This document shows, piece after piece, positions 43,345 to 57,452 of a stretch of 64,000 nt of DNA. The notes under the pieces were generated by a model. The model was not told the DNA's origin. It searched no databases and saw only the letters and a list, made by a program, of their open reading frames with translations. The stretch's first letter is position 1. Every line of letters begins with the position of its first letter. The DNA comes from Pseudomonas sp. Irchel 3E20 (GTDB lineage: Bacteria > Pseudomonadota > Gammaproteobacteria > Pseudomonadales > Pseudomonadaceae), in NCBI RefSeq assembly GCF_900187645.1, contig NZ_FYEE01000003.1, positions 457,527-521,526 on the forward strand, in the 5' to 3' direction. Made by a program: the position numbers and the translations under genes.

Positions 43345-44364
43345 ATGCTGGTGATGCGCCCCGCGCAAATGGCTGATCTGGGCGAGGTACAGCGTCTGGC
43401 CGCGGACAGCCCGATTGGTGTCACGTCCCTGCCGGATGATGTCGAACGCCTGAGCGACAAGATCGCGGCCAGCGAAGCCTCGTTCGCCGCCGAAGTCAGC
43501 TTCAACGGTGAAGAAAGCTACTTCTTCGTCCTCGAAGACAGCGCCACTGGCAAACTGGTGGGCTGTTCGGCCATCGTCGCCTCGGCCGGCTATTCCGAGC
43601 CGTTCTACAGCTTTCGCAACGAAACCTTCGTGCACGCCTCCCGCGAGCTGAAGATCCACAACAAGATCCACGTGCTCTCCCAGTGCCACGACCTGACCGG
43701 CAACAGCCTGCTGACCAGTTTCTACGTGGTGCCCGAGCTGGTGGGTTCGCCCTGGTCGGAACTCAACTCCCGCGGGCGGCTGCTGTTCGTCGCCAGCCAC
43801 CCGGAGCGCTTTGCCGATTCGGTGGTGACCGAAATCGTCGGCTACAGCGACGAGCACGGCGAGTCGCCGTTCTGGGACGCCATCGGGCGCAACTTTTTCG
43901 ACCTCAACTACGCTGCCGCCGAGCGCCTGTGCGGGCTCAAGAGCCGCACCTTCCTCGCCGAACTGATGCCGCACTACCCGATCTACGTACCCTTGCTGCC
44001 CGACTCGGCCCAGGAGGCCATGGGCCAGGTGCACCCGCGGGCGCAGATCACCTTCGACATCCTGATGCGCGAAGGCTTCGAGACCGACCACTACATCGAC
44101 ATCTTCGACGGTGGCCCGACCCTGCATGCACGGGTGTCGAGCATCCGCTCCATCGCCCAGAGCCGTGTGGTGCCGGTGAAAATCGGCGAGACCGGCAAGG
44201 GCGGCACCCGGCCTTACCTGGTTTCCAACGGCCAGTTGCAGGACTACCGCGCGGTGTTGCTGGAGCTGGACTGGGCGCCGGGTAAACCCGTGACCCTGGA
44301 TCTGCAAGCCGCCGAGGCCCTGGGCGTCGGCGAAGGTGCCAGCGTGCGCCTGGTGGCGGTTTAA
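43345..44364 (+). CDS. aruF: Arginine N-succinyltransferase, alpha subunit
   Basis: 339-residue subunit (AstA family) of the enzyme that transfers succinyl from succinyl-CoA to the alpha-amino group of arginine or ornithine, the first step of the pathway. Family text: MRPAQMADLGEVQRLAADSP at the N-terminus, SREL-KIHNKIHVLSQCHDLTGNSL near 100, and AELMPHYPIYVPLLPDSAQE near 210. It is a paralogue of AruG downstream, with which it forms the heteromeric enzyme. TAAGGAG ribosome site. Sits after the tandem hairpins, so its expression may be lower than aruC. Confidence 0.95.
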   Translation: MLVMRPAQMADLGEVQRLAADSPIGVTSLPDDVERLSDKIAASEASFAAEVSFNGEESYFFVLEDSATGKLVGCSAIVASAGYSEPFYSFRNETFVHASRELKIHNKIHVLSQCHDLTGNSLLTSFYVVPELVGSPWSELNSRGRLLFVASHPERFADSVVTEIVGYSDEHGESPFWDAIGRNFFDLNYAAAERLCGLKSRTFLAELMPHYPIYVPLLPDSAQEAMGQVHPRAQITFDILMREGFETDHYIDIFDGGPTLHARVSSIRSIAQSRVVPVKIGETGKGGTRPYLVSNGQLQDYRAVLLELDWAPGKPVTLDLQAAEALGVGEGASVRLVAV

Positions 44365-44425
44365 CGCCTTTACAGCAGCGAGTTTTACGGGTGGTCGCCA
44401 GCGACGGCCCGTTTGAGGAGAAAGC

Positions 44426-46917
<2,492 letters not shown>

Positions 46918-46962
46918 CCCTGTTCCTGTGGCAGCGGGCTTGCTCGCTGCCATAGACAGGGC
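46918..46962. repeat. REP-like hairpin between aruD and aruB
   Basis: Nested palindrome: outer CCCTGT...ACAGGG, inner GGCAGCG-GGCTTGCT-CGCTGCC, of the pseudomonad GCGGGCTTGCTCGC type. Confidence 0.75.
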
Positions 46963-46995
46963 CCTATAAAAACAGATGTTCGTGGAGCCTCGCTG

Positions 46996-48342
46996 ATGAA
47001 ATCCTATGAAGTCAATTTTGATGGTCTAGTGGGGCCGACCCATAACTACGGCGGTTTGTCCTACGGCAACGTCGCATCCCAGAGCAACAGCCAGCAGGCC
47101 TCCAACCCCAAGGAAGCAGCGCTGCAAGGCCTGGCGAAAATGAAAGCGCTGATGGACATGGGCTTTGTGCAAGGCGTGCTCGCGCCGCAGGAGCGCCCCG
47201 ACGTGGCCGCCCTACGCAGCCTGGGTTTTGCCGGCACCGACGCGCAAGTGATCGAGCAGGCCGCCAAGCAGGCGATGCCGCTGCTGGTGGCCAGTTGCTC
47301 GGCCTCCAGCATGTGGGTGGCCAATGCCGCCACGGTCAGCCCCAGCGCCGATACCGCGGACGGCCGTGTGCACTTCACCGCCGCCAACCTCAACTGCAAG
47401 TACCACCGCAGCATCGAACACCCGACGACCAGCCGCGTCCTGGGGGCGATGTTCGCCGATCAGCAGCACTTCGCCCACCACGCGGCCTTGCCGGCGGTGG
47501 CGCAGTTCGGCGATGAAGGCGCGGCCAACCACACGCGGTTTTGCCGCGACTACGGCGAGGCCGGGGTGGAGTTTTTCGTGTTCGGCCGCAGTGCCTTCGA
47601 CAACCGCTACCCGGCGCCGCAAAAGTACCCGGCGCGCCAGACCCTGGAAGCTTCCCAGGCTGTCGCTCGCCTGCATGGCCTGAGCGATGCTGGCGTGGTC
47701 TACGCCCAGCAGAACCCGGCGGTGATCGATGCCGGCGTGTTCCACAACGACGTGATCGCAGTGGGCAACGGCGAGGCGTTGTTCTATCACGAGGACGCCT
47801 TCCTCCACACCGAGGCGATGCTCAAGGAACTGTCCGACAAACTGGCGGCCCGTGGCGGCCAGTTCAAGGCGATTTGCGTGCCGCGTTCCCAGGTCACGGT
47901 GGAGGACGCGGTGCGCTCCTACCTGTTCAACAGCCAGTTGCTGTCGCGTGCCGACGGTTCGATGCTGCTGATCGTGCCCCAGGAATGCCAGAACAACGAA
48001 CGCGTGTGGAACTACCTGCAAGGGCTGACCGCCGCTAACGGCCTGATTCGCGAGGTGAAAGTCTTCGACCTCAAGCAAAGCATGCAGAACGGCGGTGGCC
48101 CGGCGTGCCTGCGCCTGCGGGTGGCCCTCAACGAAACCGAGCTGGCGGCGGTCAACCCCGGCGTCATCATGACCGCGCCTTTGTACGGCTCCCTGACCCA
48201 ATGGGTGCAGAAGCACTACCGCGACCGCATGAGCGAAACCGACCTGGCGGACCCGCAATTGTTGCTTGAATGCCGCACGGCACTGGATGAACTGACGCAA
48301 ATCCTTAAACTGGGCGCGGTTTACCCTTTCCAGATCAATTGA
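46996..48342 (+). CDS. aruB: N-succinylarginine dihydrolase
   Basis: 448-residue hydrolase of the amidinotransferase fold, second step: succinylarginine to succinylornithine, two ammonia and CO2. Family landmarks: [19 protein letters not shown] at the N-terminus, [11 protein letters not shown] (catalytic His region, near 270) and the nucleophile Cys in [18 protein letters not shown] near residue 370. Complete length (AstB about 447). Own ribosome site in GTGGAGCC. Confidence 0.96.
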   Translation: MKSYEVNFDGLVGPTHNYGGLSYGNVASQSNSQQASNPKEAALQGLAKMKALMDMGFVQGVLAPQERPDVAALRSLGFAGTDAQVIEQAAKQAMPLLVASCSASSMWVANAATVSPSADTADGRVHFTAANLNCKYHRSIEHPTTSRVLGAMFADQQHFAHHAALPAVAQFGDEGAANHTRFCRDYGEAGVEFFVFGRSAFDNRYPAPQKYPARQTLEASQAVARLHGLSDAGVVYAQQNPAVIDAGVFHNDVIAVGNGEALFYHEDAFLHTEAMLKELSDKLAARGGQFKAICVPRSQVTVEDAVRSYLFNSQLLSRADGSMLLIVPQECQNNERVWNYLQGLTAANGLIREVKVFDLKQSMQNGGGPACLRLRVALNETELAAVNPGVIMTAPLYGSLTQWVQKHYRDRMSETDLADPQLLLECRTALDELTQILKLGAVYPFQIN

Positions 48343-48402
48343 AAACCGGCGTGCCAGCCCCCTCGGCACGCTGCGTTATCTCCCAAACGAGAGCCTAAAG
48401 AC

Positions 48403-48690
48403 ATGAGCGATACCCTGCAGCTGATCCTTGAAGACACCGACGGCACCCAACTGCAAACCTCTTGCACCCGCGTGGCGGTGGTGTGGCAGGGCAAGGAAGT
48501 CTGGATCCAGCACGACGGCCGCGGCCAATTGCTGATTGGCGTCGATGTGGAAGAAGGCGACGCGGAATACGCCAACCTGCTGCTGCGCCCGCTGGCGACT
48601 AACCTGGTAAGCCTGCAACTGGAAATGGAACCGGCCGACGCTGGCGACGAAGACCATGTGCATGGCCCGGATTGCCAGCACGACCACTAA
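48403..48690 (+). CDS. Small conserved protein of the aru operon, His-rich tail
   Basis: 95-residue acidic protein between aruB and aruE. Residues 1-80 look like a compact beta-rich domain (LQLILEDTDGTQLQTSCTRV, EVWIQHDGRGQLLIGVDVEE). The last 18 residues (ADAGDEDHVHGPDCQHDH) are rich in His, Asp and Cys, a likely metal-binding tail. Orthologues in Pseudomonas sit at the same place and are often misnamed topoisomerase II; nothing here supports that. Its position just before aruE, a zinc enzyme, makes metal delivery a reasonable but untested idea. No catalytic motif is seen. Confidence 0.85.
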   Translation: MSDTLQLILEDTDGTQLQTSCTRVAVVWQGKEVWIQHDGRGQLLIGVDVEEGDAEYANLLLRPLATNLVSLQLEMEPADAGDEDHVHGPDCQHDH

Positions 48691-48702
48691 GGAAGTCGTT
48701 CT

Positions 48703-49710
48703 ATGCTCGCCCTCGGCAAACTGCTTGAACTGACCCTCGCCGGTCGCGAACCGGCGCAAAAGACTCAACTGACTGTCGACGGTGTGCGTATGCGCTGGCT
48801 GAGCGAGGGCGCATTGGAAGTGCGGCCTCCCGAAGCCCGCGACAATGGCCTGGACCTGCTGTTATCGGCGGGCATCCACGGCAACGAGACGGCACCCATC
48901 GAGTTGCTCGACCGTCTGTTGCACGCCATCGCCCGGGGCGACCTCAAGCCCCGCGCACGCATTCTGTTCCTGTTCGGCAACCCCGAGGCCATGCGCCGCG
49001 GCGAGCGCTATATCGAGCAGGATGTCAATCGCCTCTTCAACGGCCGCCACGAACAAAGCAGTGGCAGTGAAGCCCTGCGTGCCTGCGAGCTGGAACGCCT
49101 GGCGAGCACTTTCTTCAGCCTGCCCGAGCGTGGCCGTTTGCATTACGACCTGCACACCGCCATTCGCGGTTCGAAGATCGAGCAGTTCGCCCTCTACCCC
49201 TGGAAGGAAGGCCGCACCCATTCGCGCCTGGAGCTGGCGCGCCTGCGCGCGGCCGGCATGCAGGCGGTGTTGTTGCAGAACAAACCGTCCATCGTGTTCA
49301 GCTCGTTTACCTACGACAAACTCGGCGCCGAGGCCTTCACCCTGGAACTGGGCAAGGCGCGGCCGTTCGGGCAGAACGAAGGCGTGGACGTCTCGCGCCT
49401 GGAAACACGCCTGCAGCAGATCATCGAAGGCACCGAGCCGCCGCTCGACGGCAACCTCGAGGGCTTGCAGCTGTTCAGCGTGGCGCGGGAAATCATCAAG
49501 CACAGCGATCAATTCCAACTGAACCTGCCGGCCGATATCGAGAACTTCTCTGAGTTGGAACCCGGCTATGTGCTGGCCGAAGACATCGCCCAGATGCGCT
49601 GGGTGGTGGAGGAGGAAGGCGCGCGCATCATTTTTCCCAACCCCAAGGTCAAGAACGGCCTGCGCGCGGGCATCCTGATCGTACCCAACAACGCCGAAAC
49701 GCTGCTGTAG
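48703..49710 (+). CDS. aruE: Succinylglutamate desuccinylase
   Basis: 335-residue zinc hydrolase of the AstE/ASPA family, the last step, releasing glutamate and succinate. Zinc ligands are in [18 protein letters not shown] (His, Glu) and [14 protein letters not shown] (His); the catalytic Glu is in [15 protein letters not shown]. The start is 12 bases after the preceding small gene, so the two are co-translated. The stop codon lies inside a REP-like palindrome (49704-49729). Confidence 0.95.
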   Translation: MLALGKLLELTLAGREPAQKTQLTVDGVRMRWLSEGALEVRPPEARDNGLDLLLSAGIHGNETAPIELLDRLLHAIARGDLKPRARILFLFGNPEAMRRGERYIEQDVNRLFNGRHEQSSGSEALRACELERLASTFFSLPERGRLHYDLHTAIRGSKIEQFALYPWKEGRTHSRLELARLRAAGMQAVLLQNKPSIVFSSFTYDKLGAEAFTLELGKARPFGQNEGVDVSRLETRLQQIIEGTEPPLDGNLEGLQLFSVAREIIKHSDQFQLNLPADIENFSELEPGYVLAEDIAQMRWVVEEEGARIIFPNPKVKNGLRAGILIVPNNAETLL

Positions 49711-49729
49711 CAAGCGGGCTTGCTACAGC
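49704..49729. repeat. REP-like palindrome overlapping the aruE stop codon
   Basis: GCTGTAGCAAGC - GG - GCTTGCTACAGC, perfect 12-base arms; the aruE TAG is within the left arm. Same core as 9734-9757. Confidence 0.8.
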
Positions 49730-49730
49730 A

Positions 49731-49765
49731 AAAAAGGGCAGGTCCGTTATGGGCCTGCCCTTTTT
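49731..49765. terminator. Bidirectional terminator between aruE and ribH
   Basis: Perfect 12-base stem AAAAAGGGCAGG / CCTGCCCTTTTT; A-run and T-run on opposite sides serve both convergent transcripts. Confidence 0.92.
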
Positions 49766-49783
49766 GTGGCGCTCGTGGTGGGG

Positions 49784-50293
49784 TTAAACCGCTACGGCAC
49801 GCGGCTCGTTACGGCGCAAGGTGCGGATCTTGTGCAGCGTGTCGGCGCAGGTCTGCGCAGCTTCCTGGCCCTTGTGCACAAAGTGGTCGAAGAAGAACTT
49901 CTGGTGTTCTTCGCCCGCATGGAAGTGGTGCGGGGTCAAGGACACCGAGAACACCGGCACCTCGGTTTCCAGTTGCACCTGCATCAGGCCGCTGACCACG
50001 GATTGGGCGACGAACTCGTGGCGGTAGATACCGCCGTCCACCACCAGGGCTGCGGCGACGATGCCGGCATAGCGCCCGGACTTGGCCAGCAGCTTGGCGT
50101 GCAGCGGGATTTCAAAGGCGCCGCCGACTTCGAAGAAATCAATGTCACTTTCTTGATAGCCCTGCACCAGCATTTCGGCGACGAAGCCTTTGCGGCTCTG
50201 ATCGACGATTTCCTTGTGCCAGCAGGCCTGGATAAAGGCGACGCGTTCGCCGTGATGGTGTTTGCTTTTGCTATCGATTGCGGTGGGTTGCAT
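49784..50293 (-). CDS. ribH: 6,7-dimethyl-8-ribityllumazine synthase (type II, RibH2-like)
   Basis: 169-residue enzyme of riboflavin synthesis, condensing the ribityl-uracil precursor with dihydroxybutanone phosphate. Core text: ERVAFIQACWHKEIVDQSRK, FEVGGAFEIPLHAKLLAKSG and VAAALVVDGGIYRHEFVAQS. The PHHFH motif (SVSLTPHHFHAGEEHQKFFF region) near residue 120 and the His-rich leader SKSKHHHGE are features of the second, decameric type (RibH2). AGGAGTTC precedes ATG 50293. Stands alone, away from the main rib operon, under an FMN riboswitch. Confidence 0.9.
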   Translation of the reverse strand: MQPTAIDSKSKHHHGERVAFIQACWHKEIVDQSRKGFVAEMLVQGYQESDIDFFEVGGAFEIPLHAKLLAKSGRYAGIVAAALVVDGGIYRHEFVAQSVVSGLMQVQLETEVPVFSVSLTPHHFHAGEEHQKFFFDHFVHKGQEAAQTCADTLHKIRTLRRNEPRAVAV

Positions 50294-50411
50294 GTTCTGA
50301 ACTCCTGTTTGTGTGAAAAACAGGGCGATATGAATCGAATGGGATTTCAAGGGTGCGCGCGACTTTTCCCTGCCTGGGCAGGATTTGTCTTACGGCCCTT
50401 GGGCGCCAATC

Positions 50412-50577
50412 CCGTTCTCTCTTCATCCGGACTATGACCGTCGGCCCCGGGATCACACCGGGTCTGCTGACCTTGGCACCACTCACCGCCACAGCCGTGG
50501 GTGCCGCCAAGCGCTCGCGGGCTATGCGCATTGCGCGCAATTACCGCCGGTGGGGAATTGCACCCCGCCCTGAGAAC
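50412..50577 (-). ncRNA. FMN riboswitch (RFN element) in the ribH leader
   Basis: Read on the minus strand, the conserved blocks occur in order: TTCTCAGGGCGGGGTG, TTCCCCACCGGCGGTA, AGCCCGCGAGCG, GGTCAGCAGACCCGGTGTGA, TCCGGGGCCGACGGTCATAG and GGATG...AGAGAACGG. This is the complete six-helix RFN fold with the closing stem TTCTC/GAGAA. The hairpin CCTGCC-TGG-GCAGG near 50370-50385 and the region to the ATG at 50293 probably form the expression platform that represses ribH when FMN is high. Confidence 0.97.
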
Positions 50578-50898
50578 GTTGCTACCAGCTTTTTCTGGCA
50601 GCGGGCAGTTTTTACCATATATTTCCAACAGGTGCATGGGGCGATGGTGATGATAATCATCGCTTTCTTCGCTCAATGGCGCCGATCAGGGCGGCTGTCA
50701 CCGGCAAAAACCGGGGTTTTCCCTCGCTTTCGTCGATTTTTCACGTCATTGATCGTCCTGGCCGTCCAATTGCGCCTGTGTATCGTACAAACACGCTGTA
50801 CCTGCTGATTAACGCCGATATAATGCGGCCCTTTGCCGTCGCTCCGTCCGATGACGTCGCGCACTGGCCTTTGGCCGCAGCCTCCGTGGAAGAACCTA
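50578..50898. other. Promoter region between ribH riboswitch and alaS
   Basis: About 320 bases without a gene. A hairpin GCAAAAACC-GGGG-TTTTCCCTCGC lies near 50703-50727 and probable alaS promoter elements near 50780-50830 (TACAAACACGCTGTACC, TATAATGCGG with a good -10 at 50818-50823). Confidence 0.5.
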
Positions 50899-53517
<2,619 letters not shown>

Positions 53518-53605
53518 GGCAGCCGCCCGGTCTGTCGTCCCATGGCGGGCCGGGTAGTTGTCGAGTGATTATTGGGCGCCCTTCATGGGCAGAGGCGGCT
53601 TTGAA

Positions 53606-54847
53606 ATGGCTTTGATCGTACAGAAATTTGGAGGCACCTCGGTCGGCACTATCGAGAGAATCGAGCAGGTCGCCGACAAGGTTAAGAAGTTTCGCGAAGC
53701 CGGCGATGACCTGGTGGTTGTGTTGTCCGCGATGAGCGGCGAAACCAATCGCCTGATCGATCTGGCCAAGCAGATCAGCGGTGAGGAGCAACCGGTTCCC
53801 CGCGAGCTGGATGTGATTGTCTCCACCGGTGAGCAAGTGACCATCGCGTTGCTGGCCATGGCGCTAATCAAGCGCGGTATCCCGGCGGTGTCGTACACCG
53901 GCAACCAGGTCCGGATCCTGACCGATAGCGCGCACAATAAAGCGCGTATCCTGCAAATCGATGACCAGAAGATCCGTGGTGACCTCAAGGCGGGTCGCGT
54001 GGTGGTGGTCGCCGGTTTCCAGGGTGTTGACGAGCACGGCAACATCACCACCCTGGGCCGTGGCGGCTCCGACACCACCGGTGTGGCGCTGGCGGCGGCC
54101 CTGAAGGCCGACGAGTGCCAGATCTACACCGATGTGGACGGTGTCTACACCACCGATCCGCGGGTGGTGGCCCAGGCCCAGCGCCTGGACAAGATCACCT
54201 TCGAAGAGATGCTGGAAATGGCCAGCCTCGGTTCCAAGGTGCTGCAGATCCGTGCGGTGGAGTTCGCCGGCAAGTACAACGTTCCGCTGCGCGTACTGCA
54301 CAGCTTCAAGGAGGGTCCGGGCACCCTCATTACTATTGATGAAGAGGAATCCATGGAACAGCCGATCATTTCCGGCATCGCGTTCAATCGTGATGAAGCC
54401 AAGCTGACCATCCGTGGTGTGCCAGACACCCCCGGCGTGGCGTTCAAGATTCTCGGCCCGATCAGCGCCGCGAACATTGAAGTCGATATGATCGTGCAGA
54501 ACGTGGCGCACGATAACACCACCGACTTCACCTTCACCGTGCACCGCAACGACTACCAGGCGGCCCAGACCGTGCTGGAGAACACTGCGCGCGAGATCGG
54601 TGCCCGTGAAGTGGTAGGCGACACCAAGATCGCCAAGGTGTCGATCGTCGGTGTCGGCATGCGTTCCCATGCGGGCGTTGCCAGCCGCATGTTCGAGTCG
54701 CTGGCCAAGGAAACTATCAACATCCAGATGATTTCGACCTCGGAAATCAAGGTTTCCGTGGTGATCGAAGAGAAATACCTGGAACTGGCCGTGCGCGCCC
54801 TGCACACGGCTTTCGAACTGGACGCACCGGCCCGACAGGGCGAGTGA
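53606..54847 (+). CDS. lysC: Aspartate kinase
   Basis: 413-residue aspartokinase, first step from aspartate to lysine, threonine and methionine. The kinase domain opens with MALIVQKFGGTSVGTIERIE and carries TLGRGGSDTTGVALAAAL and YTDVDGVYTTDPR. Two ACT domains for feedback control by lysine/threonine follow from about residue 265 (GIAFNRDEAKLTIRGVPDTP; VGVGMRSHAGVASRMFESLA). An internal ATG at 54353 with GAGGAA before it could start a separate beta subunit made of the ACT part. ATG 53606 fits the family N-terminus; the frame upstream is not conserved. Confidence 0.96.
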   Translation: MALIVQKFGGTSVGTIERIEQVADKVKKFREAGDDLVVVLSAMSGETNRLIDLAKQISGEEQPVPRELDVIVSTGEQVTIALLAMALIKRGIPAVSYTGNQVRILTDSAHNKARILQIDDQKIRGDLKAGRVVVVAGFQGVDEHGNITTLGRGGSDTTGVALAAALKADECQIYTDVDGVYTTDPRVVAQAQRLDKITFEEMLEMASLGSKVLQIRAVEFAGKYNVPLRVLHSFKEGPGTLITIDEEESMEQPIISGIAFNRDEAKLTIRGVPDTPGVAFKILGPISAANIEVDMIVQNVAHDNTTDFTFTVHRNDYQAAQTVLENTAREIGAREVVGDTKIAKVSIVGVGMRSHAGVASRMFESLAKETINIQMISTSEIKVSVVIEEKYLELAVRALHTAFELDAPARQGE

Positions 54848-54858
54848 TGCGTTTCCCC

Positions 54859-54893
54859 AAAGGGCGCGGATGATCCGCGCCCTTTGTTTTTTT
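54859..54893 (+). terminator. Rho-independent terminator of lysC
   Basis: Perfect 12-base stem AAAGGGCGCGGA / TCCGCGCCCTTT with TGA loop followed by GTTTTTTT. Confidence 0.95.
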
Positions 54894-55034
54894 GAATAGC
54901 GCGACTCTGGCCTGTTCTTTTGCTCGCGCTAGTCAATACTTAGGCGTGTAGGGTTGCGACCATTCTGGTTGTAGGTCGAATGCCTTTTTTTTGCAGACTG
55001 TAGTCCCTGAAATGTAATGCGTGAGGAGAAAGGT

Positions 55035-55223
55035 ATGCTGATTCTGACTCGTCGGTGCGCAGAAAGCCTGATTATTGGTGATGGCGAAATCACTGTGACC
55101 GTGCTCGGTGTCAAAGGCAATCAAGTGCGTATTGGTGTCAATGCCCCGAAAGAGGTGGCGGTTCACCGTGAGGAAATTTACCTGCGGATCAAGAAAGAGA
55201 AGGACGAAGAACCAAGCCATTAA
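55035..55223 (+). CDS. rsmA: Carbon storage regulator RsmA/CsrA
   Basis: 62-residue RNA-binding translational regulator. The whole CsrA fold is present: [40 protein letters not shown] and [20 protein letters not shown], with the key L4 and R44 in place. It binds GGA-containing leaders and is titrated by Rsm small RNAs in pseudomonads, controlling secondary metabolism and biofilm. ATG 55035 follows GGAGAAAGG; an ATG six codons upstream is the sequence of the ribosome-site region. Own promoter after the lysC terminator. Confidence 0.97.
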   Translation: MLILTRRCAESLIIGDGEITVTVLGVKGNQVRIGVNAPKEVAVHREEIYLRIKKEKDEEPSH

Positions 55224-55285
55224 TTTTTATCGTTTTTTATGTTTGCAAACGGGGATAAAGCTGGTTAATATACGCCCCGTGTTGC

Positions 55286-55376
55286 GGAGAGCTGGCCGAG
55301 TGGCCGAAGGCGCTCCCCTGCTAAGGGAGTACACCTCAAAAGGGTGTCGGGGGTTCGAATCCCCCGTTCTCCGCCA
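55286..55376 (+). tRNA. tRNA-Ser (anticodon GCU)
   Basis: 91 bases including encoded CCA. Acceptor GGAGAGC pairs with GTTCTCC; anticodon loop CTGCTAA gives GCU (AGC/AGU codons). A long variable arm (TACACCTCAAAAGGGTGT) marks a class II tRNA; T-arm GGGGG-TTCGAAT-CCCCC. Confidence 0.97.
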
Positions 55377-55482
55377 TTATTTTTTAGTACGTTGTAATCT
55401 GGCTTGTTCTGTAAGTTGTTGAATTTACTAGAAAAAGAGCTTTACAAAAAGATTTGACGGCCTATAATGCGCGGCAACAAAT

Positions 55483-55559
55483 GCACTCGTAGCTCAGCTG
55501 GATAGAGTACTCGGCTACGAACCGAGCGGTCACAGGTTCGAATCCTGTCGAGTGCACCA
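55483..55559 (+). tRNA. tRNA-Arg (anticodon ACG), copy 1
   Basis: 77 bases with encoded CCA. Acceptor GCACTCG/CGAGTGC, anticodon stem CTCGG/CCGAG with loop CTACGAA, so ACG (read as ICG after deamination). T-arm ACAGG-TTCGAAT-CCTGT. Confidence 0.97.
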
Positions 55560-55631
55560 TTTAAGAGTTAGTTGCAGCAATGCAGGTGACTTGCTACAAG
55601 CCAGTTGTGATCTGGTCTAAAAACACAAATT

Positions 55632-55708
55632 GCACTCGTAGCTCAGCTGGATAGAGTACTCGGCTACGAACCGAGCGGTCACAGGTTCGAATCCTGTCGA
55701 GTGCACCA
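55632..55708 (+). tRNA. tRNA-Arg (anticodon ACG), copy 2
   Basis: Identical over all 77 bases to copy 1, 72 bases downstream; likely one transcript ending at the terminator at 55714. Confidence 0.97.
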
Positions 55709-55713
55709 AACAT

Positions 55714-55750
55714 GAAAAAGCCCCAGGCCTCGCGGTTTGGGGTTTTTTTT
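55714..55750 (+). terminator. Terminator after the tRNA-Arg genes
   Basis: AAAAAGCCCCA ... TGGGGTTTTTTTT stem with a loop of about 12 bases, six bases after the last tRNA. Confidence 0.85.
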
Positions 55751-55938
55751 CGCCCCGGTTTTTTGGTGGTACTGCCTTTGTTGGAGGCTGAGCAGGTAGG
55801 ACGGTTTTGGGCGTGCGCTGTAGTGCTTGTCAGGGCTTGGCGGTGCGGCGGGCTGGCTGGGGCGGCGAAAGAGGGGGTAAGCCCCCTAGGAGAGGTGCTG
55901 GCGGCGCTGTGCGATGTGCTGGCGTCGGCCAGCCGGGC

Positions 55939-55969
55939 AAAAAAAACCGCAGCCTTTTTGGGGCTGCGG
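55939..55969 (-). terminator. Terminator of the RND efflux operon
   Basis: On the minus strand CCGCAGCC-CCAAAAA-GGCTGCGG followed by eight T, 23 bases after the outer-membrane channel gene stop. The remaining 190 bases back to the tRNA terminator hold no recognisable gene. Confidence 0.92.
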
Positions 55970-55991
55970 ATGGGGGCGGAGCGCGTTGTTA

Positions 55992-57452
55992 TCAGAACAG
56001 CTTGAGCTTCGGTGCTTCTTCGGCCACTGGGGTGTTGGCCCCGGTCTGTTCGTTCCAGCCGCCACCTAAAGCCTTGTACAGATTGACTTCGCTGGTCAGC
56101 TGCGCCAAACGGTCGCTAATCAGCGCTTGTTGCGCGCTGAACAGGGAGCGTTGAGCGTCGAGGAACGTCAGGTTGCTGTCCACACCGATGCGGTAGCGTC
56201 GCTCGGCCAGACGGTAGTAGTCCTGGTTGGCGTTGACGAAGTCCTGTTGCGCCTGCAATTGCTGGTTGAAGGTCTGGCGTGCAGCCAAGCCATCGGAGAC
56301 TTCCTGGAAGGCGGTCTGGATGGACTTCTCGTACTGCGCCACGGTGATGTCTTTCTGGATTTTCGAGTAATCTAGGCTGGCGCGCAGGGCGCCGGCGTTG
56401 AAGATCGGCAGGTTGATCTGCGGCTGGAACAGCCAGGTGCCCGAACCGCCCTTGAACAGCCCCGACAGATCCGGGCTCAGCGTGCCGGCATTGGCCGTCA
56501 GGCTGATACTGGGGAAGAACGCGGCCCGCGCGGCGCCAATGTTGGCGTTGGCGGCCTTGAGCTTGCGCTCGGCTTCGAGGATGTCCGGGCGACGTTGCAG
56601 CAGGTCGGACGGCAGGCCTGCTGGCAGTTCGCTCAGCAGGTCGGCCGACAGCGGCTGGCCCTGGCCCAGGTTGTCCGGTAGGCCGGTGCCCAGCAGCAGG
56701 GTCAGGCTGTTTTCGTCCTGGGCCACCTGGCGGGTGTAGCGCGCCAGTTGTACGCGGGCGTTTTCCACCGAGGTGCGCGACTGGCTCAGGTCCAGGGCCG
56801 AGGCCACGCCCACTTCATTGCTGCGCGAGGTGAGGCGGTAGCTTTCTTCGTATGCGGCCAGGGTGTCCTGGGTCAGCTTGAGCAGCTCCTTGTCGGCCTG
56901 CCAGGTCAGGTAGGCATTCGCCACGCTGGCCACCAGGCTGATCTGGGTGCTGCGCCGGGCTTCTTCGGTGGCGAAGTAGCTTTGCAGCGCTTGCTCGCTG
57001 AGGCTGCGCACGCGGCCGAACAGGTCCAGCTCATAGGCGCTGACGCCCACGGTGGCTGAGTATTGGCTGGTGATGGCCGACTCGCCGGTCTGCGACAGGC
57101 GCTCCGGCGTGCGTTGGCGGCTGCCGCTGCCGTTGGCGGACACGGCCGGGAACAGGTCGGCGCGCTGGATGCGGTACTGGGCCGCGTAGGCGTCGATGTT
57201 CAGGGCCGCGACGCGCAGGTCGCGGTTGTTCTGCAGGGCGGTCTGGATCAACTGCTGCAGCGCCGGGTCGTGGAAGAACTGGCGCCAGCCCTGCTCGGCG
57301 GCGGCCGTGTTGGCAGCCTGGGCCGGCGAATACGCCGGCCCTTGCGGGAACTGCCCGGCGACAGGCGCCTGGGGCTGCTGATAATCGGGTATCAGCGAGC
57401 AGCCACCGAGCACGAATGCGGCGACTGCCAGGGAGAGTAGCGACTTGCTCAT
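55992..57452 (-). CDS. ttgC: RND efflux outer-membrane channel lipoprotein (TtgC/OprM/EmhC type)
   Basis: 486-residue OprM-family lipoprotein. Signal peptide with lipobox VLGGCSLIP (Cys18), two repeats of the outer-membrane efflux domain ([20 protein letters not shown] and [20 protein letters not shown]), and [20 protein letters not shown] typical of the family. Trimer spanning outer membrane and periplasm to dock with the RND pump. Its ATG overlaps the pump stop by one base (TAATG). Orthology to TtgC of P. putida or EmhC of P. fluorescens is inferred from the whole operon and operator. Confidence 0.92.
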   Translation of the reverse strand: MSKSLLSLAVAAFVLGGCSLIPDYQQPQAPVAGQFPQGPAYSPAQAANTAAAEQGWRQFFHDPALQQLIQTALQNNRDLRVAALNIDAYAAQYRIQRADLFPAVSANGSGSRQRTPERLSQTGESAITSQYSATVGVSAYELDLFGRVRSLSEQALQSYFATEEARRSTQISLVASVANAYLTWQADKELLKLTQDTLAAYEESYRLTSRSNEVGVASALDLSQSRTSVENARVQLARYTRQVAQDENSLTLLLGTGLPDNLGQGQPLSADLLSELPAGLPSDLLQRRPDILEAERKLKAANANIGAARAAFFPSISLTANAGTLSPDLSGLFKGGSGTWLFQPQINLPIFNAGALRASLDYSKIQKDITVAQYEKSIQTAFQEVSDGLAARQTFNQQLQAQQDFVNANQDYYRLAERRYRIGVDSNLTFLDAQRSLFSAQQALISDRLAQLTSEVNLYKALGGGWNEQTGANTPVAEEAPKLKLF

